The translations under genes were made by a program, and so were the position numbers. From Diphasiastrum complanatum (taxonomy: Eukaryota > Streptophyta > Lycopodiopsida > Lycopodiales > Lycopodiaceae), in assembly GCA_029204225.1 (NCBI GenBank), contig CM055099.1:43958914-44022913 (forward strand): a stretch of DNA of 64,000 nucleotides, given 5' to 3'. Below, in pieces: positions 1 to 10,136 of the stretch. Each line of letters begins with the position of its first letter. Positions within the stretch are counted from its first letter, which is position 1. Under the pieces are notes generated by a model. It had not been told where the DNA came from, did not search any database, and worked only from the letters and a program-made list of their open reading frames with translations.

Positions 1-769
1 TTATGGGATAATATGTTGGATTGACACGCATGTAAGTTGGTGCCGCGATATAGCGCTCGAAAGCATGTGCATTTTCCAACATCATAGCACATCGCCACTG
101 AGGTTGCGGCTCCAATGCTAACACTTTCTGCTTGTGAGATTTACATATCGTGAAATCGGGAAGAGTGTACCCGCCTCGGTCCTCCCAGTTTGGATATGCT
201 TTATTAAACTCCTCTGACATTAACATCTGTCGGCTATGATTCTTCGGCCTGATTCTGTGTCGTACCTCTGTAGTTGTGGTAAGTGTGGGTGGTAGAGGGT
301 TTGGTATGGTTGTGAAAAGTTCACGGGGGAGGGTTGGGTATTTGCGGAGTAGATAAATAGTGGATGGTGAATGAGGTTGAGTGTCGAGGTGGTGAGGTGA
401 TTGTTCATGTGGTGGGGAGAGGGGTGTGTCATCGAGTGAGGGTGATGAGGCTTGATAGTTGGTGTCAGGTTGAGTGGCAGTGGGGTTTGGCTCTTCAGCT
501 GAGATGCCTTGTTCGTGGTTCGTGGTAGTACCCCCTTGTGTGCTTTGAGGTTCCACCATTGTTGAGTGATACCCTGGATTATCCCGTTGTTGTCCTATGT
601 AGCGCAAAGGTCCAAGATCATCAGTTCTTGCATCTTGTTGTCTATGGTGCTTGGCGTGTGTTTCTTCATGCTTTGTGTGTATTGTTGGTAGCTGTTGACG
701 TAGTGTTTTTAGTTGTCCTTCTAGCTCCTCAATCCGTGTGTTGAGCGCAGTTTGATTTGCTAGAGTGGC
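1..769 (-). pseudogene. Continuation of the extra retroelement ORF after an in-frame TAG (partial)
   Basis: The frame of the 557-codon ORF at 770-2443 stays open on the minus strand from 769 to position 1 after a single TAG at 772-770. The first part continues the coiled coil (IEELEGQLKTLRQQL). A Pro/Thr/Ser/His-rich stretch follows, and the end is richer in aromatic residues (AYPNWEDRGGYTLPDF). Composition matches the upstream ORF, so I infer one protein broken by one nonsense change, possibly CAG to TAG. It is cut by the window edge, and no family is recognised. A shorter overlapping ORF at 220-432 in another frame is similarly Pro/Gln-rich, so the exact frame near 300 is not beyond doubt. 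Confidence 0.5.
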
Positions 770-2443
770 CTACTGTAATTGTTGTGCTTGCATCTGATTC
801 GCCATCAGTACCCGAGTTAACTTCTGATAGGAAGCAAGAGGTATTACGGTGCCTTCTGGAATTGGTGGTGCTTGAAACTGGTTGAAATCAATCCATTGAA
901 TATTGCCCATCATAGCCATCCGTAAGTTCTTGTGGCTTCGTCGTTCACCTTCTAACTGTGTTTCTAGGGTTTTGATGAGATCATCCCTACGTTGTAAGTG
1001 TGCTTGAACGTCCTTGTTATTTCGATGCAGCTCTTCGAGGTTAGCCATGAGTTTTTTTTCTTTGTTTTTTAATTGAGCGACTTCTTGTTCTAATTCTGTG
1101 GAATAAATCTGCCATTCTTGTACCTTCTTTGTCAATTGCACGTTTTCCCCTTGCGAGAAGTTGCACCAATTCTGATACTCATTGATTGAAGAGTAGAGGT
1201 AATGCATGGCATCACTTTGAGTGTTGATGGCCCGTCGCACATTTTCCGGAAGGTATTGCCACTCCCCAATAGGAGGATACTGCTGAGAGGTAGGTGCGTA
1301 GGATGGTGGGAGATTTTGTTGTACATTTTGATACAATGTGGTGTATTGTTCATGATAGACGGATTGAGCAGAGGGAGGGTGTGATGTTTGAGTGAGGGTG
1401 ATAGGGATTGGAGATGTGTTGACATTTGTGATCGAAGAAGTGGAAAGTATTGTGGAAGTGGTGGCGGTAGCGATAGTGGTGGGTGTAGGAAATGGTGTGG
1501 TGGTAGGAGGTGGCGTGTTTAACAGTGAAAGTGAGAATTCTTCAATGTTGAAGGATGTGTCAAAGACATTTGGAAAATGCATCGGAGATTGCATAGAGGT
1601 GGTTGTGACTGGTGCGGTGGAGAGTGGGAGTGTGTTTGTGGAGACAATAGGGGCTATAGTGGTGAGGGTGAGTGTGATGGGTAGTGTGACAGTGATGGTT
1701 GATGTGATGGGAGTTGATGAGGTGGTGGTTGGTGGGTCACTTACCACGAACGACACAGGTGGGACACCAAGTTCAGCCTCTGGCTCCTTTGCCTCAAAAT
1801 GTCTCGTCGAAGGATTTGATGTTGCAGTCAATTCTTCTTCAATGGCTTCCATGATTTTCACTATTGAGGTGTCTTTAGGCATTGGATAAGGTGATTGTGT
1901 TGTGTCTCCCATTTCGTTGATATTTCCATGCCCTTGGCTGGTGGATTTGCACAAGTGTTGTTTGCTGCTACTGGATAAGTCTGTACCTTGTGTGTGGCCC
2001 TCTGAATGTTCTTTTGTGTGTTGGTTATGGGCATGCTCTTTTAACCGTTGTGACTCTAACTCTGCTTTCGTGCCTCGTGTGAGTGACACTGGTGTGTTTC
2101 TGCTAGTGATGTGGCGCCATTTGGGTGCTGGCTTGCTTGTTGCCTTTGCCTCTCCCCCTTTTATCCTCTTGGGGTGTTGAGCTTGTGTCGAGGTGGTATG
2201 TGGCACGTTTGGATATTTCTCTTGCACTCGAGCAAGAATGCTAGGGAAGTCACCCAAGTAATGTTTGCTTACGAGCATATGCAGGAGATATCCGCACTTT
2301 GTGAGAGGTTTTCTTGCTTTGAGTGCTGCACATAATTTGGTACTTATCTTTTCTGCCCACATGAAGTGACGGGTAACAGATTCCTCCAAGCCAAATGATA
2401 GGGCGAATAAAGTGCTGTTCAGAATCCTGTCAATTCTTGACAA
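770..2443 (-). CDS. Extra ORF 3' of integrase: Thr/Pro-rich, coiled-coil protein of unknown function
   Basis: This 557-codon frame lies downstream of integrase in the same orientation. Residues 1-75 look helical and globular. About 75-180 are charged and polar, and about 230-360 are very rich in Thr, Ser and Pro. About 400-440 hold aromatic and Gln residues. About 440-515 form a strong heptad-like coiled coil (ELEQEVAQLKNKEKKLMANL and after). The frame opens with TTG, not ATG; it overlaps the end of the 2419-2880 ORF by 25 bp in another frame, so I infer that both are one protein split by an indel near 2430. It ends at TAG 772-770 with the same frame open beyond. Some Tat and Athila elements carry extra ORFs here, but no catalytic or env-like motif is visible. 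Confidence 0.6.
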   Translation of the reverse strand: MSRIDRILNSTLFALSFGLEESVTRHFMWAEKISTKLCAALKARKPLTKCGYLLHMLVSKHYLGDFPSILARVQEKYPNVPHTTSTQAQHPKRIKGGEAKATSKPAPKWRHITSRNTPVSLTRGTKAELESQRLKEHAHNQHTKEHSEGHTQGTDLSSSSKQHLCKSTSQGHGNINEMGDTTQSPYPMPKDTSIVKIMEAIEEELTATSNPSTRHFEAKEPEAELGVPPVSFVVSDPPTTTSSTPITSTITVTLPITLTLTTIAPIVSTNTLPLSTAPVTTTSMQSPMHFPNVFDTSFNIEEFSLSLLNTPPPTTTPFPTPTTIATATTSTILSTSSITNVNTSPIPITLTQTSHPPSAQSVYHEQYTTLYQNVQQNLPPSYAPTSQQYPPIGEWQYLPENVRRAINTQSDAMHYLYSSINEYQNWCNFSQGENVQLTKKVQEWQIYSTELEQEVAQLKNKEKKLMANLEELHRNNKDVQAHLQRRDDLIKTLETQLEGERRSHKNLRMAMMGNIQWIDFNQFQAPPIPEGTVIPLASYQKLTRVLMANQMQAQQLQ

Positions 2444-2880
2444 TTGTACCTCAGTGAGTAATACAAGAAGGTCCGTTGTTGCCCTAAGTCCTGGATCCGA
2501 GATGAGTTTGACAGCGTAACCGTCATTGTTATAGATGGAGGTGTCACCTCTTCCGTACAGAGATGCATCAAGTAATTCCTATCAAAAGGTTGCCCTCTAC
2601 CGTGCATAGGCTCTCTTTCATTCGGGAACCCCAAGTGGCTTAGGATATGTGGTGAGCTAGGAATTGGATCCTCGTCGTTGCGTCTAGGAATCCTGAATGT
2701 CTGGAGCTCGTCATCAAATGTAGAATAAGCCGCACGCACCAGGCATTCATGTTGCACACCGCAGATAAGTCGTGTGTCAAAGTTTAGCCTTTCCAAGAAA
2801 GGACGAGCCACTGCTAGCTTTTGAGAAAAATCAGTAAATGAGACCAATTGAATTTCTTGAGTGTACCTACTAGGTTTCAT
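2419..2880 (-). CDS. N-terminal part of the extra retroelement ORF, unknown function
   Basis: A 153-codon ATG-initiated frame begins 407 bp after the integrase stop. It looks like a folded domain, with mixed charged and hydrophobic residues, little low complexity, and blocks such as FSQKLAVARPFLERLNFDTR and LGFPNEREPMHGRGQPF. There is no signal peptide or membrane span, which argues against an env-type glycoprotein. The ATG is the first in a region with stops upstream. The end overlaps the next ORF (770-2443) in another frame, where the coding character continues, so a small indel near 2430 probably separates them. A plant transposon-associated domain is possible, but I do not recognise the family. 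Confidence 0.5.
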   Translation of the reverse strand: MKPSRYTQEIQLVSFTDFSQKLAVARPFLERLNFDTRLICGVQHECLVRAAYSTFDDELQTFRIPRRNDEDPIPSSPHILSHLGFPNEREPMHGRGQPFDRNYLMHLCTEEVTPPSITMTVTLSNSSRIQDLGQQRTFLYYSLRYNCQELTGF

Positions 2881-3287
2881 GTTTGATCAAGCACTTTGCT
2901 TAGTACTGGGACTCCACAATATAGATAATATGCTGCCTGATAGCTTATGCGAGTGGTCTCTCTCTTTTTTTGTTTTTTTTAGAGAGAAAGAGAAATTCCT
3001 TGCAATCAATTGCAAGAATAAGTGATGCTAGCTCCAACCCGGAAGATAATTACTGTTTTGGGACATATTTGTCACTGGTCATGCATGCTGTTACCTGAAA
3101 CCTGTATAATAGTGATTGAAGTGGGGTAGATTTGCGAGAATTCGGACCTAAACTATCCTAAGTATTGATTGTTAAACATGCAGGCAATTTAACGGAAAAG
3201 GATGTAAAAAATGAACTAAAAATGAACATTATCACAAAACGACAGAAATTACAGACATGCATGCACACACACATAACACACAATCAA
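2881..3287 (-). other. Spacer between integrase and the extra ORF
   Basis: No open frame is present. It holds a purine/pyrimidine-rich patch at about 2957-2995 (GAGAGAAAGAG facing TCTCTCT around a T-run), which could fold as a weak hairpin or act as an internal polypurine tract. A splice acceptor for a subgenomic mRNA could lie here, but none stands out. Confidence 0.3.
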
Positions 3288-4241
3288 TCAGTATATGTCT
3301 AAGGAATAGCAGGGCTCATGATATCGCCGTAATCTACTCCCGTTCACTACCGTGTCCAGCAGGATGCCTTCGAGGGTTTTAAGTTTAGCGTAGCCCGAAG
3401 CAAAGATCTGATCAATGATATAGGGGCCTTGGCCAGTAAACTTAAGTTTGCCCTTATGTACTTTCATTTGATAGAGAAGGACTCTATCTCCTTCTTTAAA
3501 TTTCTTCAACTTAATATGGCGGTCATGCCAATCTTGTTGACGTCTTTTGTGCACTTGTTGTGCGTGCACACTAATGACTCTTGTTTCGCAAAGCTTATGG
3601 AGGTGGAATAGCCTATGGGCAAGGATCTGACTTTCATCTAGTTTCAAATCGTAGGCTACCCGTAAAGATGGGACATAGAATTCTACAAGCATCACGGCCT
3701 CTTGTCCATACGTGAGTTGCAATGGCGTCGTGCTAGTGGCCTTTTTGGGTGTTGTTCGATACGCCCATAAAGCGGCATGTAACTTGAACTCCCAATCCGA
3801 CCGACTGGCTTCCACCATCTTCGTGAGGATTTTGCATAAACCCTTATTCGTGGACTCAGCCTGCCCGTTACATCTTGGGTAATATGGGGCACTTTTGCGA
3901 TGAACAACTAGGAAGGTCGACAACAAGTGTTCAATTACTGTGTTCAAAAAGTGTGTACCCCTATCGCTAACGATTTCGAGTGGGCAACCAAATCGTACAA
4001 TGATCTGCTCATAAAGGAAACGAGTAGTGGTTTTGGCATCGATGTTCTTTACCACCCGAGCCTCTGCCCACTTTGTGCAATAATCTGTCGCCACGATAAT
4101 ACATCTTGCCTGTGTGAATCGCGCGGCGGGATTGATTGGTCCTACATAATCAATACCCCATTTAAAAAATGCTTGTTCAGATAAGATGGGATTTAAAGGC
4201 ATATAATCTGAAAATTGTGGCCTTTTGGCTCTTTGGCACAC
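3288..4241 (-). CDS. Ty3-type integrase core and C-terminal domain
   Basis: Catalyses insertion of the retrotransposon cDNA into the host chromosome. The core shows the full DD35E triad: Asp31 in GIDYVGP, Asp93 in IVSDRGTHF, and Glu129 in CNGQAEST, with exactly 35 residues between the last two. A GPY/F-like module follows (GDRVLLYQ...FTGQGPYII). There is no chromodomain after it, unlike the chromovirus at 36-42 kb. The frame starts inside the zinc-binding domain; its HHCC motif begins in the neighbouring frame 4253-4558, so a one-base shift near 4255 separates the halves. The catalytic residues are intact although the gene as a whole is broken. Confidence 0.9.
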   Translation of the reverse strand: MCQRAKRPQFSDYMPLNPILSEQAFFKWGIDYVGPINPAARFTQARCIIVATDYCTKWAEARVVKNIDAKTTTRFLYEQIIVRFGCPLEIVSDRGTHFLNTVIEHLLSTFLVVHRKSAPYYPRCNGQAESTNKGLCKILTKMVEASRSDWEFKLHAALWAYRTTPKKATSTTPLQLTYGQEAVMLVEFYVPSLRVAYDLKLDESQILAHRLFHLHKLCETRVISVHAQQVHKRRQQDWHDRHIKLKKFKEGDRVLLYQMKVHKGKLKFTGQGPYIIDQIFASGYAKLKTLEGILLDTVVNGSRLRRYHEPCYSLDIY

Positions 4242-4252
4242 ATCACAAGCCT

Positions 4253-4558
4253 TTACAAAGTTATGATGTCCTTAAATAGCGAAGGCCACCAATACCCAGC
4301 TAGTAAGATCTTCCTAGCTATGTTTTCTGAGGCAAAGTGTCCACCACCAACTCCTTCGTGTAGCAAGAATATGATGGGAATAATCTCACCCTCAGTCAAA
4401 CATTGTCTAATCACACCGTCCGCACCCTTTCTATAAAGTTGCCCCGCTATAAGTGTATAGGGTGCCACCTTGTAGATAAGTGCGCGTTGGGCAAGTTTCG
4501 ACAACGTCGGATCTAGCACCCCCATCATTAAAAACTCTATGATGTCTTTGGCCCACAT
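4253..4558 (-). pseudogene. Integrase N-terminal zinc-binding region and linker
   Basis: This 101-codon fragment encodes the linker between RNase H and integrase and the first half of the integrase zinc finger (LHEGVGGGHFASENIARKIL, then GYWWPSLFKDI). The two histidines are visible; the paired cysteines (CDVCQRAK) are coded in the next frame, after a shift at about 4255. The upstream RNase H is in another frame with stops near 4640-4820. Confidence 0.75.
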
Positions 4559-5498
4559 GGGGGTACTGTCAACTTGAAAAAGTATTAGGTCATCATTGAT
4601 GTCCTCCGTTAATTTCTCATCACTCGGTTTTCTGGATAGATGATCAGCGACAAAATGTTGCGATCATTTGCGCGCAACAATACGAAATTCAAATTTTTGT
4701 AGTAATAGCAACCAATGTGTGATTCTACCTGTTGTGCAAGTTTTGTTCACGAGGTAAAGTAGCACTTGATGCTCTGTGAAAAATACAAAGGGTTTACCTA
4801 GAAGATAATGTCGAAACTTCTAGATGGCATAAATCATCGCTAATGCTTCCCTCTCGGTTGTGGTGTAGTTCATCTCCGCATATGTTAATTGCCTACTAAG
4901 GAAACGAACTGGATAGTCCTTCTTGTACTCTCCGGGTTGACTTAGCACTGCACCGATGGCAAACTTCAATGCATCAGTGTGCACGTGAAACTCCTTCATG
5001 TAATCTGGAGCTCGCAAGATAGGAGCAGTTGTCAAGGCGTGTTTGAGTTCTTGGAAGGCCTTTTTCTGTTCATCCGTCCACTTAGGATTTACGGTCACTC
5101 TGTATATCCATCGTGCTTTATTAGCAAAATCGCGAATATGACAACAATAGTGATTAGCGTGACCCATAAAACAATAAGCGTCTCGGACCGTTTTAGGTTC
5201 TGGCCTCTCAACAATGACTTTGATCTTCTTTGGGTCGGTGGCAATCCCATTGCGCGATACAATGTGACCAAGTACGATGCCGTGGGTGAACCATATCTGA
5301 CATTTTTCAGGATTAAGAGAAATACCATACCTGTGGCATTGTATAAAATTACGCGACCAGGTGCGTGGATTATTCCGAGTGCACCCCAAGGTCATCAAGA
5401 TAGATCTCAAGGTTGTCACCTATGAGATCATAAAATGTTGCTTGCATGAAATGTTGGAAGGTACATGGCGCATTGCACAATCCAAAGGGCATAACCCG
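4559..5498 (-). pseudogene. RT palm/thumb and RNase H, frameshifted
   Basis: The long open part is 4820-5419 (199 codons). It covers the RT thumb and connection (SLNPEKCQIWFTHGIVLGHI, typical Ty3 wording) and the start of RNase H (HVHTDALKFAIGAVLSQ, with TDA usual and the following Ser replaced by Leu). The polymerase YLDD box is readable at about 5400 in yet another frame (EIYLDDLGVH). The MPFGL and NAP motifs sit just after a TGA near 5500. RNase H continues to about 4640 through a stop at 4820 and further shifts (LTYAEMNYTTTEREALAMIY then KFRHYLLGK). At least two indels and several stops make this an inactive polymerase. Confidence 0.8.
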
Positions 5499-6659
5499 TC
5501 AGCAGAAGATACCCCATTCCGTAGCAAAAGCCATTTTGGATTGGTCTTCTTCAGAGATAACAACTAAGTTGTATCCACTGAAGCCATCCGGGAAGGAGTA
5601 AACTTCATCCCTAGCTAGATTTTCCAATATGGATTCGCCATACGGGATTGGAAAATGGTCTCTTTCTGTGGAAGCGTTTAATTTGCGATAGTCGACACAG
5701 ATACAAAGCTTCACGTTCTTCTTTGGGACCACAACGATAGGTGATACCCAATCTGTATGTTCCACCTCATAGATGAAACCTGCCTCCAAGAGCTTTTGGA
5801 GTTCTTCTTTGATGCGTGCTCTGTAGATTGAATTACAACGATAAGGTCTACTGGCATGGGGTTTAGCATCCGTCTTTAATGGGATTCTATGCACGGCAAC
5901 TGAGGGATCTACCCCCTTCATGTCCTTATAGTTCCATGCGAAGTTATGACAATATTTTCTAAGGAGTTTCTCTAAGGCCAGATATTGTTCGGTGTTGAGG
6001 TGTGCTCCAATATGGACAAACTTTTCCTCTGCCTCATCAGGCGGGACCATCATATGGCCATTCCCCTTTGGCTCCCGTTGAGCTTGAGGCAGGTGGATAG
6101 TTACATCTTGAATGGTGAAGTCCTTGAAATGGTTGGGCACATCAATTTTATCAGGGGCGTAGGGCTTCTTAGTCCTGGCTTTAGGTGGATCTTTAGGGGT
6201 TCTAGCTGTGTGGCTTGTGGACCTAGAGGATTGTGCTTCACCCGGGGTTTCTCGAGCTATCATGAGATCGTGAGGAGGCTCCACCTCTATAATCTTTTTC
6301 GTTTTCTCACGAATAGCTTCCTTCCTAGTTGGTTTCGCATGCACCCTAATACCTATGTTTTTGTGTGGCTTGGACGCTTGAGGGACTTCGGTTAAGATTG
6401 CGTCATCTATCGCGTAGATAGATTCAGTATCATGTATCTCCCATTTGTATACCGATCGTTTGACACGATATAGTTTACTTTGGTCCAGTTTGGCTGCAGC
6501 AATGCTAGCCTTAGGCTCCATCTCTCGGACCTTCTCAGGGAGTAACCGTGGGGGAATGGCGTCCATAAAGCACAAAATAGCTACATCTATAATATCGGCC
6601 ATGTTGGAGTCAGTATCAAACTCTTGAGAGCGTAAAACACTCTCATCATCGATATACAA
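5499..6659 (-). pseudogene. RT fingers domain and PR-RT spacer
   Basis: A 386-codon frame. Residues 1-210 are a charged spacer between protease and RT, rich in Lys, Glu and Pro. Residues about 230-386 are the RT N-terminus: FAWNYKDMKGVDP, a proline-rich link, the SPIVVVPKKN box, VDYRKLN, HFPIP and DGFSGYN. DGFSGYN contains the first catalytic aspartate. The wording fits Tat/Athila RTs. The frame stops at TGA just before the motif that normally leads to MPFGL. Confidence 0.8.
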
Positions 6660-6661
6660 GG

Positions 6662-7315
6662 TTATTCATCATAAGGTAGCCAGGCGACGTGAAGCAAGTC
6701 CTCGTTGTGGGGCTGAATGTTAACATAATTGACGTTGAAAATAGGAGTATCCAAATCAGTTGGTTCAACAGTAGATTCATCACTATCAGTGTGATGTGTA
6801 TTGAGTTTGCAATGTTCCGCATTGACACAATCGATTGTTGCCAAGCTGTGGCTCCAGTTGATGATATCTGTAGACTTGGTATAGTGGCCCTTCTCTTCGA
6901 TGTCATGGTAATTTTCAAGAATGGACTCTGTGGTAGAGGATCCATATTCGTTGATTCGTGCAGGTTTGATCTTACCAACAGAGTCAATTGTGACTGATGT
7001 TTCTCGATTGTCAAATGTAACGCGCTCTCTATTCCAATCGTGCACTATGTGTGCGTTAGAGAGCCATGGCCTACCTAGGAGCAATTCATAGGAATAGGCA
7101 TTGTTAGGGATATCAAGCACTACCAAATCTAGCATGAAGCTCAAACCTCCTAGTTTCAGCCTTATGTCTGGTATTAGGCCTAATGGTTCTACCACACTTT
7201 GATCTGCCATTCGAAGTTGACAGTTCGGTCGTTTCATGGAAGCTTGAAGACCCCACTCCTTCAACAGGGATGTTGATATTATGTTTACGTCCGATCCGCC
7301 ATCTAATATGGCCAA
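6662..7315 (-). CDS. Retropepsin-type protease region
   Basis: Aspartic protease that would cut the Gag-Pol polyprotein. The active site reads AILDGGSDVNII at the start of the frame, a DGG variant of the usual D[ST]G. The second landmark, ELLLGRPWL, with following NAHIVHDW, lies near residues 77-95. The remaining 120 residues are an acidic spacer. The same two landmarks occur in the related plus-strand element at 22.3-22.6 kb, which helps to define the family. It overlaps the preceding gag-linker frame (7303-7737) by 13 bp. Confidence 0.75.
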   Translation of the reverse strand: MAILDGGSDVNIISTSLLKEWGLQASMKRPNCQLRMADQSVVEPLGLIPDIRLKLGGLSFMLDLVVLDIPNNAYSYELLLGRPWLSNAHIVHDWNRERVTFDNRETSVTIDSVGKIKPARINEYGSSTTESILENYHDIEEKGHYTKSTDIINWSHSLATIDCVNAEHCKLNTHHTDSDESTVEPTDLDTPIFNVNYVNIQPHNEDLLHVAWLPYDE

Positions 7316-7737
7316 GACAACGCGGGAATGTCCGTAAGTTGTAGGAATGCATATATTTCCCTTGTCGCTTGGGGCACCTCAGGGAGGTCTGGTGATGGAA
7401 TGTTATCTTTAATTGAGCATAACCCTTTCCGCCATTTTCCGGTGTACTTCCAGAATACTCCAAATGGAAGGATAACGTTTGCTTGCAGCAAATATCTCCA
7501 TATCTCAGCTCCTTCCACAGTTGGGTTATCTGGGGTTTGATCTCTAGGTGTGACTATAGCCTCCTCCTTATTATCAGCTTCATGGATGAGCTTTTGATAT
7601 TTGTCTCTCAAATGGATCTCCTCGTTGGGGTTAGGATAGATGATTGGTGTGGTTCTGTCACTGGACGGAGCGGGCGGGAGCTTATTGGTTCGTTTTGTTG
7701 CAGCTTCGCTAGCCTGCCGGTGTTGGGCTCGAGTCAT
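7303..7737 (-). pseudogene. Gag-protease linker
   Basis: A 144-codon frame rich in Pro, Thr, Glu and Arg between the second zinc knuckle and the protease. It carries the phrases RAQHRQASEAATKR and YPNPNEEIHLRDKYQ. The related element at 21.7-21.9 kb has the corresponding RAQKQKELV and IYPNLHAEKRNYQ, so the homology is direct. It is separated from the knuckle frame by a shift near 7740. Confidence 0.6.
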
Positions 7738-8387
7738 GACTCTGATTGGATTGTCTCTACTTGGATAGAGTTAACATGAGCTGCAGGACTAGGTCGCTTG
7801 GGACAGTCTTTGATATGGTGCTCTATGCCACAATTTTCACAAAGAGGTGGATATTGTAATTTATTAGGGCAACGAATGCTAGGATGTCATCCGGCACACA
7901 CAAAATAGCCACGTAAAACTGGCATCGGTTGCGCAGCATATGCTATAGGTTGTGTATGATATTGAGGTTGGTTGGGGTCGTATCCAGACTTTGCCATTTC
8001 ATAAGAGTAACTCGTCTCTGCTTGATAAACATTGGCATTGGGATCCTCAACATAATAGGTAGCAGGATCGACATAGGCAGTATCAACCATGTGAGATTGT
8101 ACACGTGGCATAGGCTAATTGACTACAAATGGTTGTCTGGGTTGATAATGAATTGAGCCTGTTGGCCTGGGTTGGTATTGTCCTGGCCTTGGCGCGGGTG
8201 GAGTTGGATTGTAATTTGGTGCATACTGCTGAGGTCCAGATGGCCTATAAGGGCGATACATAGGTCGTGTCGCCTGTGGAAAATAGGTTCTTACGTGCGG
8301 GCACTCATTGGCGGTGTGGTTTTGAGAACAAATAGGACACCACACATTCTCACGGACTGGAAAAGTTTTTTCAGCGACATCCTTCAA
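7738..8387 (-). pseudogene. Gag nucleocapsid region with two zinc knuckles
   Basis: RNA-binding part of Gag. The first knuckle is CPICSQNHTANEC (Cx2Cx3Hx4C, one residue shorter than the retroviral Cx2Cx4Hx4C). A long Pro/Gln/Tyr-rich stretch follows, and then a second knuckle at about 7800-7850 (CENCGIEHHIKDC). Two in-frame stops (near 8112 and 7884) interrupt it. The same paired knuckles and CPNK linker occur at 21.54-21.65 kb. Confidence 0.7.
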
Positions 8388-8399
8388 TACCTTTTGGAA

Positions 8400-9091
8400 T
8401 TATGAGGTTAGCTTCTCCATCTGAGCTTGTTGTGCTTTTTGCCAACCCTCAAGGTGGTGAAGGATATCAACCTCACTAGATGAGGACAATCCTTCCACGC
8501 GGGAAGTCTCTTGCTTAACTAGCCCCTTTTCCCTCTTGTCGCGAAAGTCATGGTCGTCGTCAAACCCTTCATCTTCTTCACGGATGGCGTCATCCATCAC
8601 ATCTTTCAATCGCTCGTACGAGTCTGCGGGTTTCAATTCTCTCCTAATGGCCTTGGGTAAACCAACTAAAAAAAGTTTGATGGCCATTTTCTCAGTTACG
8701 TGATCATCGACACACTCTACTTTAAGTCGCTTGAAACGCTCGATGTAGGTGTGCACGGATTCTTTACTTCGCATCTTGATATGCGTCAATTGGATGAAGG
8801 GACTTTGCGTCAGTTTGGAGGGTTTAACCCGTTTGATCAGTGCTGCGGTGATGGTCTCCCAAGACGTGTTGTCTGGGCCTTCAAGGTTTAAAAACCACTC
8901 TTTTGCGTCGCCTTGTAAAATCATAGAGAATAAATGTACCTTTCGGTGTCAGATTCGTCCCCATAGGATTTACAAGCATTGTTGAAATCCTGGAGAAATC
9001 GTGTCGAATCTGATTCGCCATCGTATTTAGGTGCATCAATCCGAGGAAGTCTTTTCTCTAACTTGGGCGGTGGATGGGATGGTCTTGCCAT
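8400..9091 (-). pseudogene. Gag capsid
   Basis: Structural capsid protein of the element. The probable start is the ATG at 9091-9089, giving MARPSHPPPKLEKRLPRIDA. The frame then breaks near 8925, where a one-base loss creates TGA, and resumes as the 174-codon frame 8400-8924. That frame carries Ty3-type retrotrans_gag wording (GDAKEWFLNLEG, SVHTYIERFKRL, LFLVGLPKAIRRELKP) and an acidic end DDAIREEDEG. The same acidic phrase is found at 20.92 kb. The gag start lies just inside a 51-bp tandem duplication. Confidence 0.8.
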
Positions 9092-9178
9092 GTTGATCTG
9101 AACAGATTATCACAAGACCAGACAAATGGATGGTCTTGCCATGTTGATCTGAACAGATTATCACAAGACCAGACAAAT
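9077..9178. repeat. 51-bp tandem duplication at the gag start
   Basis: Two adjacent, apparently identical 51-bp copies (9077-9127 and 9128-9178), each containing GGTCTTGCCATGTTGATCTG. Each holds one minus-strand ATGGCAAGACC; only the one at 9091 reads into gag. Confidence 0.9.
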
Positions 9179-9529
9179 GGTTTGGGTGGATGGATGAGAG
9201 CAAAGGTCTCTCCCTAGTCTATGGCTTCCATCTAGGTCATGTTTAAGGCCAGTACCCTACTAGATATGCCTATGGCTTATTCCAACTAGACGTGGCAAGA
9301 TTATTTTGCCGATGGTTGGTGAGTAAATAGCCGAAGTGATGTGATAATAGGTTAGATCGGTCGTGTAGGATGTATACCAAATAATGGTTTAGTGGATGAC
9401 GCTAGGTTTCCGATTGATATCGCCTTCAATGGAACCAATTGGAATTTTGGTTTTTTTATTTATTTTTTATTTTAAAAAATATATATGTATACCTCCTCGA
9501 GTTCTCTTGTGACTGACGAGAATCAGGGA

Positions 9530-10025
9530 ATGACTCGCAGAGACAGGGGAATGACTCGCACAAACACGAGAACTTACTCGCACACAATGAAAAATGACTC
9601 GTTCAAAGAAATTTACGACTCGCACAGGCATGTTCAGTGCAAAAAATGACTCGTGCAAGGGTGGGAGATGACTCGTACTCGCAGATGACTCGTATAGAAG
9701 ATGACTCGCAAAAAAATGACTCGTGGACGGGTAACTTACCACTCGCATATGACTCGTACAGAAGATGACTCGCAAAAAAAACGACTCGTGCAACCCTGTA
9801 CCCGTGGAGCTAGAAACAGTGGGGTACTCGCATAGGAAGTACTTGCACAGAAGATGATTCGCACAACCGTAGACTCGTGCAGCTAGAAACCGTGGGGTAC
9901 TCGCACGGAAGATGACTCGCACACGACTCGTGCAACCCTGTATCCGTGGAGGTAGAAACCGTGGGGTACTCGCACAGAAGATGACTCGCACACGACTCGT
10001 GCAACCCTGTACCCATGGAGGTAGA
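9530..10025. repeat. GACTCG-rich leader repeat, part with a 69-bp period
   Basis: The words GACTCGCA and GACTCGTG recur every 10-25 bp across about 500 bp. At the right side they are organised as a 69-bp unit: GACTCGTGCAACCCTG starts at 9925 and again at 9994. The array lies in the untranslated leader between the primer site and gag. Minus-strand ORFs here are low-complexity by-products of the repeat. Confidence 0.8.
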
Positions 10026-10090
10026 AACTTGTGAAGACTTTGAAAATTTAGCCCTTCCGTTAGCAAAGAAAGAAAATAATAGAAATAACA

Positions 10091-10136
10091 CTGCTAAAGC
10101 CGTAAAAAATGTGCTGCTAAAGCCGTAAAAAATGTG
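10091..10136. repeat. 23-bp tandem duplication in the leader
   Basis: CTGCTAAAGCCGTAAAAAAT plus GTG occurs twice in a row. The surrounding 10140-10520 is full of the word GCTGAAAA, also degenerate and repetitive. Confidence 0.8.

Noticed and set aside
1392-1889. 165-codon plus-strand ORF
   Set aside because: It is antisense to the Thr/Pro-rich part of the minus-strand ORF; Val/Gly richness is the mirror of Thr/Pro codons.
9467-10066. 199-codon minus-strand ORF in the Tat-like leader
   Set aside because: It is a by-product of the GACTCG array; repeats of 69 bp keep it open. It lies in the untranslated leader.
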